In this document: piece by piece, positions 23,543-35,083 of the stretch
How the letters are laid out: each line of letters opens with the position of its first letter
Position numbering within the stretch: position 1 is the first letter of the stretch
From: Juglans regia
Lineage: Eukaryota; Streptophyta; Magnoliopsida; Fagales; Juglandaceae
Length of the DNA: 64,000 nucleotides
Direction of reading: 5' to 3'
NCBI RefSeq assembly: GCF_001411555.2
Contig: NC_049906.1
Location: 128,781-192,780 of the forward strand
Position numbers and translations under genes: made by a program
Notes under the pieces: generated by a model
What the model was told of the DNA's origin: nothing
Seen by the model: the letters and a program-made list of their open reading frames with translations, nothing else
Databases searched by the model: none

Positions 23543-25336
23543 ATGCAAAGCCTGAGATGTATTTTCAATATCTGGCTGATATTTACATTCTTCTTTATGT
23601 TGTCGGAGTCGCTACCTCAAACAACCTCACAAACCGCAGTTTGCTCAGTAGCAGATAGAGCTGCTCTTCTCAGCTTCAAAGCCAGAATCGTGAAGGACAC
23701 CACCGATTTTCTCTCTTCCTGGACGGGAAACGATTGCTGTGACGGAGGCTGGGAGGGCGTGCAGTGTAATCTGGCTACAGGGAGGGTTACTGGATTGATA
23801 CTGCAAAGACCGGATAGGGACAGTAGCAGTTACATGAAGGGCACTCTCTCCCCTTCTCTGGGCAGTTTGCGCTTCTTGGAGGTAATGTCTATAACTGGGA
23901 TGCAACATATTAGAGGTCCGATTCCTGAGAGCTTCTCAAATCTAGCCCACCTCACCCAGTTGGTCCTAGAAGACAATTACCTTGAAGGGAACATTCCTTC
24001 AGGTTTGGGCCGTTTGTCCGTACTCCAGACCCTCTCACTTAGTGGGAACCATTTGAGGGGGCAGATTCCTCCAAGCCTAGGGAATCTCAGGAATCTTCAA
24101 TATATAAATTTAGCAAGAAATTTTCTAAGTGGTCCAATCCCAGCCAATTTCAAAAATTTCCATTCTCTGCAGTCCTTGGACCTTGGCTTCAATTTGTTGT
24201 CTGGGCTAATCCCAGATTTTGTTGGGCAATTCCTGAACCTTACCTTTCTCGACCTCTCCAATAACCAATTATCAGGGCAGCTACCCATTTCCTTGTTCAA
24301 CTTGAACAATCTATTGGACTTGTCCTTGAGCAATAACCAACTCACAGGAAAAATCCCAGACCAGATAGGGGAGCTTAAATCCCTTTCTAGCCTTTCATTG
24401 AATGCTAATCGGTTTACGGGTCATATTCCAATAACCATTTCAAGATTACAGAACCTTTGGAACCTTAATTTATCACGAAATGTACTCTCAGATCCTTTGC
24501 CAGAATCCTTTGGTAGGGGCATTCCTTCTTTGTTGTCGATAGACCTGTCCTACAACAATCTCAGTTTAGGAGCAGTTCCTGATTGGATCAGAAGCAGACA
24601 ACTTTCAGCTGTCCATCTAGCCGGATGTAAACTGAGAGGAGCCCTTCCACGCTTTACAAAACCTGATTCCCTGAGCTCTGTAGACCTATCCGATAACTAT
24701 TTTACAGATGGCCTTTCTAATTTCTTTGCAAATATGTCCAATTTGCAAAAAGTCAAGCTCTCAGCCAACCAATTGAGTTCAGATCTTTCAGAAATAAGAT
24801 TTCCCAGTGGGCTCTCTTCTATCGATCTTCACTCAAATCAGCTTACTGGCTCTCTCTCAAGGATCTTGAATAACAAAACGAGCCACTTTTTGGAGGTTAT
24901 AGATGTATCTGGCAATCACATTAGTGGAATGCTTCCTGAATTTAGTGGAGGCTTGAACTTAAAAGTGCTCAATGTAGCAAGCAACATGATTGCAAGCCAC
25001 ATCCCCAGTTCAATTTCAAACCTGATTGAACTTGAAAGGTTAGATGTTTCGAGGAACCACATTAACGGCACCATCCCTACAAGTTTAGGCCTATTGCTGA
25101 AACTTCAATGGCTTGATCTGTCCATAAATGGGCTCACAGGAAAAATCCCAAGTAGCTTGCTGGGGATCGAAGGTCTAAGACATGCAAACTTCAGAGCAAA
25201 CAGACTCTGTGGAGAGATACCACAAGGGAGGCCGTATAATATCTTCCCGGCTGCTGCCTACGCCTACAATCTGTGCTTGTGTGGCAAACCCCTGCCACCT
25301 TGTAGGAAATGGAAACAAGGGAAAATGGGCCAGTAA
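23543..25336 (+). CDS. Secreted leucine-rich-repeat protein (DRT100-like / RLP-type ectodomain)
   Basis: A single exon of 597 aa with ATG start. Residues 1 to about 24 form a signal peptide (hydrophobic IWLIFTFFFML). Residues about 34-75 are an LRRNT cap (AALLSFKARI, then DCCDGGWEGVQC). After that come about twenty plant-type LRRs with the consensus LxxLxLSxNxLxGxIP, for example LQTLSLSGNHLRGQIPPSLG. A short C-terminal cap has CLCGKPLPPC, and the protein ends in KWKQGKMGQ. There is no transmembrane helix and no kinase, so it is predicted to be apoplastic or wall-associated, with several N-glycosylation sites. Length and layout fit the plant LRR group that includes At5g23400 and DRT100 relatives (from memory). 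Its ligand is unknown. A TATA box lies upstream and the 3' neighbour is a convergent HMGB6-like pseudogene. The frame is intact. Confidence 0.9.
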   Translation: MQSLRCIFNIWLIFTFFFMLSESLPQTTSQTAVCSVADRAALLSFKARIVKDTTDFLSSWTGNDCCDGGWEGVQCNLATGRVTGLILQRPDRDSSSYMKGTLSPSLGSLRFLEVMSITGMQHIRGPIPESFSNLAHLTQLVLEDNYLEGNIPSGLGRLSVLQTLSLSGNHLRGQIPPSLGNLRNLQYINLARNFLSGPIPANFKNFHSLQSLDLGFNLLSGLIPDFVGQFLNLTFLDLSNNQLSGQLPISLFNLNNLLDLSLSNNQLTGKIPDQIGELKSLSSLSLNANRFTGHIPITISRLQNLWNLNLSRNVLSDPLPESFGRGIPSLLSIDLSYNNLSLGAVPDWIRSRQLSAVHLAGCKLRGALPRFTKPDSLSSVDLSDNYFTDGLSNFFANMSNLQKVKLSANQLSSDLSEIRFPSGLSSIDLHSNQLTGSLSRILNNKTSHFLEVIDVSGNHISGMLPEFSGGLNLKVLNVASNMIASHIPSSISNLIELERLDVSRNHINGTIPTSLGLLLKLQWLDLSINGLTGKIPSSLLGIEGLRHANFRANRLCGEIPQGRPYNIFPAAAYAYNLCLCGKPLPPCRKWKQGKMGQ

Positions 25337-25710
25337 GATGCTGACTCCATTCTCCAATGGGATATGCTCACGACATGAGAGCATTATCATACAGGAGAGA
25401 AGAGGGAATAGGTTCGGCTTTCTGCACCAGTTGGTCTATTATTCTAGCATTCATCTTCTTACAGCTTATTGTCAGTTCCACTTAGTAGAAATAATAATTT
25501 ATTACTACTTTCTACTCCTTGCCCAAAAATAGAGAACTCCAAAGCAATACCACTAATAAGTGCAAGCGCATCCATCCCAAAGAATCTGTGCTTCAGAAGC
25601 ATTGATGCAAAACAAATCAATGTGAATCATAACCAAGATAAGCTCCAAGAATGTCACAACAATTGATATTTAGCTCAACATAATCAGCCAATAGAGAAAT
25701 CTTAAGGAAA

Positions 25711-25754
25711 AGGAGGAGGAGGAGGAAGAAGAAGAAGAAGAAGAAGAAGAAGAA
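25711..25754. repeat. (GGA)n(GAA)n microsatellite
   Basis: About 44 bases of GGA then GAA triplets, 375 bases after the LRR stop codon. Confidence 0.9.
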
Positions 25755-26202
25755 ACAGCCACCCAGGACTACCATAATACGATATATCAAGGAAATGAGT
25801 TAAGCCACATGCTTGGCAAGTTAACCAACAAGTGTAACATTCTAAGATGAAATATATATGTCATATGATACCCCAAACCAACCAAAAATATAACCCTTAA
25901 GAAAACCCTTAAAATCTACCCTCGAAACTACTAGACTAAACCAAATCCAAATTTACAGGAGACAAGAACTAATCATCAGACATGAAAATTCAACATGCAA
26001 TCTGTCCTGCTCTCCATCAGATGCTCCTTCCCAGAACCTCATCAGTCATCAACCTCCAAAGGTAAGAAAAGGAAGCCGCTTATTCAGAATGAAACCAATA
26101 TAAATAGCCTAAATGACCAAAACCAGAAACTACACACTAGGAAAAAAATATCATAGTTCAAGTAAAATGAGCTCAGAATCAAAAGTATTAACTTTGCAAT
26201 AT

Positions 26203-27444
26203 CTAAAACTGATGGCCTACATCTTCATCTTCAGCATCGTAACTCTCCAAGAGGCCCGGTCATACTCAGCCTTAAGCTCGGAAGCTTTATTCTGGTAAAC
26301 CTTGTTTTCATAGAATTTGGTATTCAACTTTGAAGGAACCAAAATAATTGAAAACTCACCTCGTCAGTCAAGGATTTCCACTTCTCAACACCATCAATTG
26401 CAACCTAAGATTCATTATCCCAAAAACCGAAAAACAAAAATAAAAGGAAACCAACCGAAATTAAAACTCCTGCCAAAAAAGTAAAATTTAGAGCAACTGT
26501 AGAAAGAGTTATACCGTTTTAAATCCTTTGAACCAGAATGAGCTTCCGTATGGACCTTCCTAAAGTTATCGCTGGATCATATAAAAAAAAGCTATGCCTT
26601 CAGCAGATATATCGCACAAAGAATCATTCCTAGCATTACAACAAACAAAAACGAAATTGAGACTAATCGAAACATTAATCTAACCGTGTGAGAGAGAATG
26701 AGAGCGTCTCTTCTGCAGGCTTCTTCTTGGTGCATAGCCAGAAAGAAGCAAATTTATGAAGAAATTGAACACCTTGTGTTTGTGAAAATAATTCATACAC
26801 CGTGAGAGTGTTTGAGAGTAATTTTATTCATATATATATCGATATATATTCATGCTACAAGAGGTATACACGGATTAGAAAGCATAGTACTGTTAGTGTT
26901 TCTATGTACAAGGAAATAATTACAAGAGTAATTAGAGAGTTATGCTATCCGTTGGTGTGAATATATGGGAAGTAGTAGAATTCTCAGTTGTAGCCGTTGC
27001 TGTGCATATATGGGAAGTCTGCTCTGGCTTTACCCCATGATTGTGGTTAATAATTAAACTCCAACAATTATTCTCAAAGTAATGGAATTGATACAAACAG
27101 AAATCCATGAAAACCATACAAGGATACGAATTACGATATAGTAGAAAGAGGACCCCCCGTTATGGCTAAAATTAAGTAATTAAAGACAAACAAAACTAAG
27201 CTAAAACAGCAATAAAGCAGTGTCCTACAGAGTCAAGTCTTAAAAAGAAAATATATTTCAAGCATAATCGTTCAAGTTTCATTACAAACTCTTTTCAATA
27301 TACACACAGAGAGAAGGAATTTGGAAAAGGGTACCATCTGGCAAAAGCACTGGAATCTTTGGCGGGAAGGGAAAAAAGTGGTAATCTGGGCCTCCGACGA
27401 CGCTTCAACTCTCTTCCTCTCCCGTCTACTCCAACACCCGCCAT
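26203..27444 (-). pseudogene. HMGB6-like HMG-box gene, broken
   Basis: Reads leftwards. Exon 27335-27444 starts ATG, codes MAGVGVDGRGRELKRRRR…AKDSSAFAR and ends TG before a GT donor, just as HMGB6-type proteins go on to a Cys (from memory). A KKKPAE piece lies near 26700-26740. HMG-box exons follow: 26515-26595 (FRKVHTEAHSGSKDLKT), 26360-26404 (VAIDGVEKWKSLTDE, GT-AG on both sides) and 26203-26309 (ENKVYQNKASELKAEYDR, then LESYDAEDED in a shifted frame). Faults: an in-frame TGA at 26577-26579 just before the FRK segment; a lost AG acceptor before ENKVY; a two-base insertion after YDRA; and no sign of the zinc-finger-like exon, where an LTR now lies. HMGB proteins bend DNA in chromatin; this copy is unlikely to make one. 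It is convergent with the LRR gene. Confidence 0.72.
26780..27066 (-). mobile_element. Solo Copia-type LTR inside the HMGB6-like locus
   Basis: On the - strand it starts TGTTGGAGTTTAATTATTAACC. It contains CCTTGTACATAGAAAC and a TATATATATGAATAAAAT stretch, and ends in wording usual for Copia LTRs (CTCTCACGGTGTATGAATTATTTTCACA). No internal domain adjoins it. I could not find a clear 5-bp target duplication, and the left end is approximate. Confidence 0.5.
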
Positions 27445-27699
27445 TATCTTCTTCTTTCTTGATTGAATGTCTGCCTGTCTGTCTGTCTGTCTTATCTCTC
27501 TCTCAGACACGCACAGAGAAGCAGAAAGGAAGAGAGAATAATTGCGAATTAGGGGAAGACACAGATAAAATGAAGTGAATGAAGAGGGAAAATCTGGGAG
27601 ATTTCCATCAGCATCGTCATCGCCAAGCAAAAAACAAATCGTTTTGGCGGCTTCCCGCTTCGTGTTGCCAATAATTTTACCCACCGTGTTTAGTTTGGC

Positions 27700-28180
27700 A
27701 TACGTGCCTCCCTATTAATAAACGTACATTCCGGGTCTTCTCTTGGGGTAAAGGCAGAGGAGTGAAATGAATGCAGATGGAGAATTGGGATTGGCCTACT
27801 GAAACCACGCTACACTTTTGTCCCTATATCTTCGCATGTTTGGGAATACCAGTGCATCCGGTTACCTAATTTTTCCTAAATTTTAATTTGAAATGAATCA
27901 TGACAATTTTTATAATTTTATCCTAAATTTTATTTATCTTTAAAAAAACATTTTACATCCTATTTCATATTATTTCTCCATTCTATTAAAATAATATCCT
28001 TCTATTCTTTCTTTATTAGTTTTTTCTCTCACTTCCATTTTCATTCTTAACTATTAACTCTTTTATTTTTTTCTCTTATTTTCAAATATCACATTCTACT
28101 AATTTTATAAATATTTATATGATTTTTTTTTCTCAAGTACAATAATAGTTTTCAAACTATTATCGGTCTTAAAAATAATA
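27700..28180. other. Intergenic AT-rich DNA
   Basis: Presumed upstream flank of the HMGB6-like gene, then AT-rich DNA with MITE-like wording near 27840-28000. No termini could be set. Confidence 0.35.
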
Positions 28181-28189
28181 ATTTTTTTA

Positions 28190-28665
28190 TAATATGTGCA
28201 TTTTCCAACACGATAATATTTTTTAATATGATTTTGTCCGCATATATAACGGTAATATTTGATTTCCATTTGTCTAACAATAACATTTTTTGTCCATTTA
28301 TAACGGTAATATTTTTTCCTTTCTCTAACGGTAACACATCTTCTTTACGTGATGACGACAACATTTTTTGTCTTTTTATATAACGGTAGTACTTTTTTCC
28401 TTTTCTCCAACAATAACACATCTTCTTCACATGACGACGATAACATTTTTTGTTCTTTCTCCAACTGTAACATTTTTTGTCATTTCTCTAACGTTAAAAT
28501 TTTTTGTCCTTTCTCCAATGATAACATTTTTTAGCATTTATCCAACAGTAATATTTTTTGTCATTTTTCAAACGGTAACATTTTTTGTTCTTTCTCAAAA
28601 TGTAACATTTTTCGTCCTTTTTTCAACGGTAATATTTTTTGTCTTATATATAACGATAACTTTTT
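28190..28665 (+). repeat. Minisatellite of about 15-17 degenerate units of 27-30 bp
   Basis: Units follow the pattern AACGGTAACATTTTTTGTCC plus a TTTCTCC-like tail. Many vary the two centre bases (ggtaat, gataac, aataac). The array ends five bases before a TATA box. Open frames through it are by-products of the repeat. Confidence 0.85.
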
Positions 28666-28670
28666 TTCTG

Positions 28671-28678
28671 TATAAATA
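28671..28678 (+). promoter_or_regulatory. TATA box after the minisatellite
   Basis: TATAAATAGGGC directly follows the array and is followed by a CAATTCACTCACATTC leader, a normal plant start region. It would drive the Harbinger-like relic at 29025. Confidence 0.5.
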
Positions 28679-29024
28679 GGGCTTTTGCTTCAATTCACTC
28701 ACATTCTTAAGAACTCAAGTCTGATTTCATCTAAAAACTAAAATGAAAAGTCTTCTTGCAAGCAAGTTTGTGCACCAAATTACGTATCGATGTTGACATG
28801 TAAGACATCCGTTTAACAAAACGATGCAAATTGAAGACGAAAATGATTTTCATGAGATAGAAGACCTTCTTCTTCTCTTAAAATTTTTCTTTTTTTGTTT
28901 TTATTTTCAATAAAAAATGTCATATAAGCATTGTTATGTGGTTTGGTGCGCAAACTCACTTGTACCTAGCAAGACTCAAACTAAAATTTGTCATTCCGAC
29001 CTCATCTTCCACTCCCTTCATTAA

Positions 29025-29162
29025 ATGGCTCGGTCATTTTCTCGCAAATTGTTGCTTAACTTATCCTCTGAAGATGAGTTAGATATTATTCTTAATAACA
29101 ATGCCGGATCTTCATCGAGGCATCGTGGCAATTGCCAACGTCGTAATTTTATTAAAAGCTGA
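29025..29162 (+). pseudogene. PIF/Harbinger transposase N-terminal fragment
   Basis: An ATG frame of 45 aa, MARSFSRKLLLNLSSEDELD then GSSSRHRGNCQRRNFIKS, then TGA. Plant ALP1/Harbinger transposases begin with an acidic SSEDE-like part and then SRHRGS…RRFIQRDR, so this is the start of one, cut off at that point. What follows (29170-29350) could not be placed. The element's own transposase core is absent. Confidence 0.5.
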
Positions 29163-31359
29163 AAAGCATAAGGCTGGGGCCCTTTACAAAAAGTTGAATG
29201 CAGTACATGTGAAGGGGACTAATGATAAGGTGTTAGAGCAGCATAGTGCTGATACCTAAAGCGGTGAACCAGATACCTACTAAAGGAGTTCGAGTGGCTG
29301 AATCTGAAGCAGCTACTTTCGAAGTAACAGAAACTGATCCAATTCGGAGTTGTTGATGTTTATACCGATCAGTCATAGAAAAAAAATCCTGATTCATGAC
29401 AGCTCAAATCTTCGATTTCCTTTCTAGACTTGGCTTTCACTTGCTCTTCCCTTATTAACCTAGGCGACATGTCGCCTCCCCGCTAGCATTAGGATGACGA
29501 TATTGTAGGGGAGGTCCTGCGGTTGTGATATAATTATTTCTCTTTAGAAAATCATTTTTTATAGTAGAAGATCCCCTTTATGTTTATTCCTTCAATTCAA
29601 GAACTCAAGGTGCTCTTGCTTTTTCCTTCGCCTGGAATTTGAGTAAATATATCATGTCGATTGCTCAACCGTACTTTCCATTTCGATACTGATTGTGAAA
29701 TTACGTTGTTGTGTTAAAATAAGGATAGCTATATTGATTCGGTATCCTCTAAATAAAAATTATATTAAAAAATTATATTCTAATAATATTTTAAATTTAT
29801 AACATTTTTATTCAATTTTTTTCTTTACTTTTCCAAAACCTAATAAAACATATTAACTCAAATCATTTCGCTATTGAAAGGGATAAAAAAGAGCAGGTCC
29901 AGATACATCAAGCCCAACCCATCAAAGGGTCATCATCAGGAAGCAAGTGGGAAAATAAGGAAGGGGCAAGACGAAAAGGAAAAACAGAGTGTTAGAGAAA
30001 AAGAGATAACTGATGGGAAAATAGAGAAAAGAGAGGAAAAAAATGAGAGATGCAAAGAAGTAAGTGACATAAAACTGAAGAGGTCTGAATATAAGGGGAT
30101 TTGATCAGATCAAGAAAGGGATCATCATCTTCATCCTCACGACGAGAGCTCCAAAGAAATTATTTTCTCCAGAAAAATGAATCTCTGACCTCTATTGTAA
30201 AGAGGAAAAAAAAATTATGAGAGACTGTAAAATACTCATATTATAATGAATTTGCTCTCCAAACAACCCGTGGACCTAGGTCATGTACCGAACCACGTAA
30301 ATTTATGTCCCTATTTCTATTTACATTTCCAGTATTATTTTTTTATTTATTGTTATGGATGTACATATGTGTGCCGTATCGACATCCCAAACCGCCACCA
30401 TGGGATTCAGATCATTTCATAAAGACTTGGATCACCTCCGTGGGTCTGGAATGACTATTTCTCCTATTCTGGCTTGTCATGCAATTTTTGGCATTAACAA
30501 TTATTATTCACAGAATTATCATATAATCTCATTCTTATCTAGTAGGTGATGAAATAGTTTGAGTAAATATATTTATTGGATTTTAAGAAATGAGAGAAAA
30601 AAAAAAGTTAAATAAAAATATCAAAAAATTAAAAAAAATTGCTTGAATATAATTTCTTAATATTATTTTTATTTTGAAGTTTATAAAAGTTTTATTTTAT
30701 TTTTGAAGTTTGTAAAAGGTATATTGATTTTTATGTTTGAATAATGATTAAATGAAAAAGTTAAGAATTTGGAATTAAAAAGTGTTTTGTATATGAATGA
30801 TGTTTGATAATGAAATTTTGAGAAATTTTGAGAATTCTCATAATGTCCAAACAGGCCCAAAATCTTTGTGCCATCTATTTCATTTTGTCAACTATCTCTC
30901 TTTCTCTTTTGAACCCTATTTTATTGATTTTTTTATGAGGTTTCGTTCGAATTCTCTTCCTTTCTGCTTTGATTTTGTTTCTCTTATCTTCCAATGGGGT
31001 TTGTTTTAGTTTCTAAGTGTGTTTATTGTTTCTTGCATCCTCGAGTAGAATCTCATTCTCATCTCTTTTGTCTGTGATGAGCTTGCTTCCATGGTTTTGA
31101 GCCACTTTACTCTTGTTTTTGGTATAGGGAAGGCACTTCACTTTGAGTGGAAAGATGGACTCTTTGTTTGGTGGGGTTAGAGCAGAATTGGTGATCAAGT
31201 GAGGAACCTTTACTGATTCTTTGGGAGATATGACTTTACAAGGATTGCTTTATTGTTTAAAGGAACCATGATGAATTCTAATGCTGTTATTTTCAAAACT
31301 ACACGTCGGCTTACTAAATTAAATAGATTTCTAATGCCCGTTAAGAACCTAGTATTTTG

Positions 31360-31360
<1 letters not shown>
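29163..31360. other. Intergenic DNA with MITE-like pieces
   Basis: 29750-29860 repeats the MITE interior wording (aattatattaaaaaattatattctaataatatttt) without both ends. 30540-30857 ends TGTCCAAACAGGCCC, like a Tourist terminus. A Lys/Glu-rich open frame at 29874-30104 has no recognisable domain and is not called. No gene supported. Confidence 0.4.

Positions 31361-31361
<1 letters not shown>

Positions 31362-31396
<35 letters not shown>
31362..31396. repeat. (CT)n microsatellite
   Basis: About 35 bases of CT repeat. Confidence 0.9.
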
Positions 31397-31399
<3 letters not shown>

Positions 31400-31401
<2 letters not shown>

Positions 31402-31820
31402 TTTATTTTTTGGTCAAAGGAGGACGGCACCTCTAGTATTTATTTGAAAATACCTCACTTTTGACGGAAGGAAATCGTGGTTACAAGGAAAGGGGACCAA
31501 AAAGACAAAGCCTTGGGGAAATGACAATCCCAGAAAAACCATAACAAAACAAAGCAAACCTTAGCACCTTAAAGCCGGCAAACCCTCCTTATCAATCTTC
31601 AGAATTCCTTTTAGTTGTTGAGGTAAATCCATATAATGAAACCAATTTTCACTAGTCCCCTCTGCACCAAGTCTAGCAAGGAAATCTGCCGCCGCATTAC
31701 ATTCTCTATAAACATGCCGAATGGTAAAAACCATTCCCTCTAGATGATTTCGAATTTCCTCCCAGTAATCAAAGAGGTACCATAGACCACATAAGCCTTT
31801 AATAGGCTTTCATATCACCA
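31400..31820 (-). mobile_element. LINE 3' relic with RNase H end
   Basis: On the - strand it reads LWYLFDYWEEIRNHLEGM, then VYRECNAAADFLARLGAEGT and LKIDKEGLPALRC. This is the end of the RNase H-like domain of plant LINEs, followed by a 3' UTR and an A-rich tail (T-rich at 31400-31418). Confidence 0.65.
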
Positions 31821-31854
31821 ATCTCCATCTTCAAGTAAAAGAGGTTTGTACATT

Positions 31855-33289
31855 CACTAGTTGGAATATGTCAATGCTTTCTTCTTTGAATGACACCTTT
31901 CAGATTCAAGAGATTATTCAACATTGTATCATGCTCAAACCAAGTCGTGATGTTAGAATCTGGAAACACTCTCATGATGTCAAATTCTCTTCTAAACTCA
32001 CTTGGAATTTTCTTAAGGATCACCTCCCTCACACCAACGCCTCGAGATTTGTTTGCAATCAAACTCTTCCTATCAAGATTTTGATTTTCATTTAGAAGCT
32101 TTGGCATAATGGTATCTCTCTTGATGATAAAATCCAACAATGTGGTATCCCTATAGCCTCTAAGTGTTCTTCTCATCTTGAAGGATCTTGTCAAACTGCA
32201 AGTCATGCCTTTTCGGAATGCTCTCTTGCAAAGACCATTTGGTATTATTTCGCTACAACTCTTGGTCATACCTTTTAGACAATAGCTGTTTAAAGGACAT
32301 TATTATCCATCGGTGGTCCTCGTTTAAAGGTCCTGATCAATCCAATCTTCTTACTTGTTTACTATTTTTGCTCCTCTTGTGGAATTAGGGCTAGCTTGCA
32401 ATAAAACCAAATTGGAGGGCTCTGACACCTCACCTATTACTATTATTGTTAAGATCAAGGAGTGGCTTTGTGGCTCAACTCTTTTCTAAAACCAAAAGCT
32501 CTCACTCGTAATGACAATATTGAGGTTCTCAACTTTTTACACATCCTTCAGTTAACTATCTAATCAAACGCCCTATTTTAGTCAAATGGGTTCCTCCTCT
32601 TTAGGCACTTTTAAGTTGACCATTGACGATGCTTTGAACGGTAACCCTGGGAATGCTGATTGTGGTGGTGTTTTTACGTTCCCATAATTGTTCTATCATT
32701 GCAAATTTCTCTTGTTTTTTGGGTACACATACCAACTCTTTTGCTAAATTGTCAACTGTAAGAATTGGTTTAACTTTATTCTATGAACCGAGTATTTCTG
32801 ATATGATTGTTGAGATTGATTATCTTATTGTTATTGATTGGCTTAATAAAGACTCTTCTCCCTTGGAATTACTCTAATATTTAGGATGACATTTTACATT
32901 TCAAGATCTATTTTCCTTTTAGTATCAATCATGTCTTCAGAGAAGGTAATGTGCTTGCTGACAACCTAGCCAATTATGGCGCAATGGGACACACAATAAG
33001 CTTTTATTCTCTTATTCAACTTCCTAAACAGACGATTGCTTTGCTCCCTCTAGATCGTGCATGTCTTTTGTCTATTCAGTACTAATTTTCTAGATCATTC
33101 CTTATTATTGTTGTACTTTCCCTTTATGTTTTTCTTTTCCTTTTTAGAACTTGGTTTTTGGGCTTTATCTTTCTATCATAGCAATCTCCAAGTTTCTCAT
33201 TTATGTATAAGGTATTCATTCATCATAAGTGAAAGTAATCAATAAAATTGGGTATCGTATTTTTTCTTAAGAAAAAAAAAAGTTCAACA
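31855..33289 (+). mobile_element. LINE 3' relic: zf-RVT and RNase H
   Basis: zf-RVT wording DVRIWKHSHDVKFSSKLTWN and LWHNGISLDDKIQQCGIP (31870-32160) is followed by an RNase H domain, GTFKLTIDDALNGNPGNADC (about 32607-32670), then EIDYLIVIDWLNKDS and NHVFREGNVLADNLANYGAM (about 32925-32985). The 3' UTR ends TCAATAAAATTGGG and an A run at 33280-33289. Frames are broken. It lies head to head with the - strand relic just before it. Confidence 0.7.
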
Positions 33290-33599
33290 TATTGGGCCTT
33301 TTGTTATGGTTATTGGAGGTTTTTAATGAGACTTCAACCATGGAGTGGAGGTTTTGGTCGATAGGGTTCAAGAAAAGTTTTTTACCCGTTTGGGATCTTG
33401 ATCCGATCGGACTCACTGATTAAAGTTTACTTATATATTATACTAAACTCTTTTACAACCATCACATTGTATTTTGGTTATCATATCAAAAAAATTCTTT
33501 CAACTCGGTAAATGTGGTCGCATTATCAAAGTACCATACAAAACTTGTGTCTTATATGTGATCAATTTTTTTTTTTTTTAATCCTGAAATCGTTCCTAA

Positions 33600-34030
33600 C
33601 ACGACACAAGTGGCTCGGCTCGCCTTTTGAAAATGCAGGCTAGGCAGATTGCGGTGGTATTCTTTCTTTCTGACTATTCATTTGGGTCGGATGGTTTTAC
33701 TTGGGTCATGGCTCCAATACCCATGATGAGTTATCTGCTACAACAGGTTTTGTTGTAGTGCTTTCAAATGGATATTGCATATTTTATTATCGTAACTGAT
33801 ACTACTTTGGTGGTTCTTGGATCCGAACGTCTCTTTCCATCTTGGAGATATTATCGATTTTGGGAGGAGATTCTTTCACTTTATCTAGCTCTGCACGTGT
33901 CTATGCTTTTAGAGAAGGAAATCTTGTTGCAGATTTCCTTGCTAAACACGGTGATGCGAGCTACACAAAAGAGTTGCATGGTGAAATAACAGCCTTACCC
34001 ATACTCAGATCAGATCAAGTAGACAAGTGA
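33600..34030 (+). mobile_element. RNase H end of another LINE
   Basis: ARVYAFREGNLVADFLAKHG and LHGEITALPILRSDQVDK (33890-34030) are the last strand and helix of a LINE RNase H domain. The part before is degraded (FGSDGFTWVMA around 33687). Confidence 0.6.
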
Positions 34031-35083
34031 TTACAAAGTTTGTCAGTGACCTAGACACATTCAATAATTGTGCAAAGCGTCCCACTTTTTTTAAAAAATA
34101 ATATAATTTATTAATAAAAAATTATTATTATTATTTTTTATATATAAATCTTATATTTATTTACTATTTTTAAAAAAGAATATGACTTGCACACTTTATA
34201 GCAAATATCATTTTCATTCCTAAGCTTTTCTTTGTTAAAAGTATTAATACATCAAAGAATTCATAATTTTGAAAAAAATTTTTACTCTTCATTCATACAT
34301 CACATATGATTTTTTTCCTTATTAAATGTTTGGTGTATGGATGATAAGTAAAAAAATTATTTTAATTTAACAAGAATAAAATAAAAAATCAAATGTGATG
34401 TGTGGTATAGAGATGATGAATAAAAATACTCACTTTTTAATTGATTGATTTGAGAATTTTTATTTGTAACATAGTTTGGAGTAAGCTTGAGCAAGAAGCT
34501 CGATGGGTCGATGAACCTGTGCAGCCCGAGTAGGTCCAACCCGATAAAATGGGGCTAACATAATAATATGTTTCAAAACTATCGAACCCGATGAATGTCA
34601 GGGAACCCGTCTATTAAAACCTCTCACTTCTATGTCAAACACTAGCCCCTGCACCACCCCTATGCACGTCTTCTCCCTACCAGAGAAAGAGCTTAAATGC
34701 CGCTCCGCTTTCTTTTTGATCTTGAGATCGTGGTTGCACTCGACGAGGTTTCTAGCTCTCTTTGTTTGAAGGATTTTGACTCGGTAAAGTTGGGTAAGTC
34801 GAGCTCTTGCGGGTAGTTTTTAGTGGTGAATTTTGCTCTGTAGCTAGATTCAACTCCAATGGCGGGCTTAGTAGTTTCTGCAAGTTGAATATTAAATTCC
34901 AATGGATAAAGGTGCCTTCTTTTTGTTTGCTTGGTTTTCTCTTAAAATACAAACAGACAATTTTTTTTAAAAGGAGTTTCATGGTAGTTATTGACCCAAT
35001 GTATTCTTTCTTAACAAACCAATGATTTAGCAAAACCAGGAATGGCTATTTTTCGAGTATTCTTTTTCCGAATTCTACACACC
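34031..35083. other. Intergenic AT-rich DNA
   Basis: No gene recognised. 34480-34680 contains GC-richer unplaced sequence. Confidence 0.4.

Noticed and set aside
28349..28679. Open frames of 61-103 aa
   Set aside because: They are translations of the minisatellite units.
29874..30104. Lys/Glu-rich 76-codon frame
   Set aside because: No domain, non-ATG start, biased composition.
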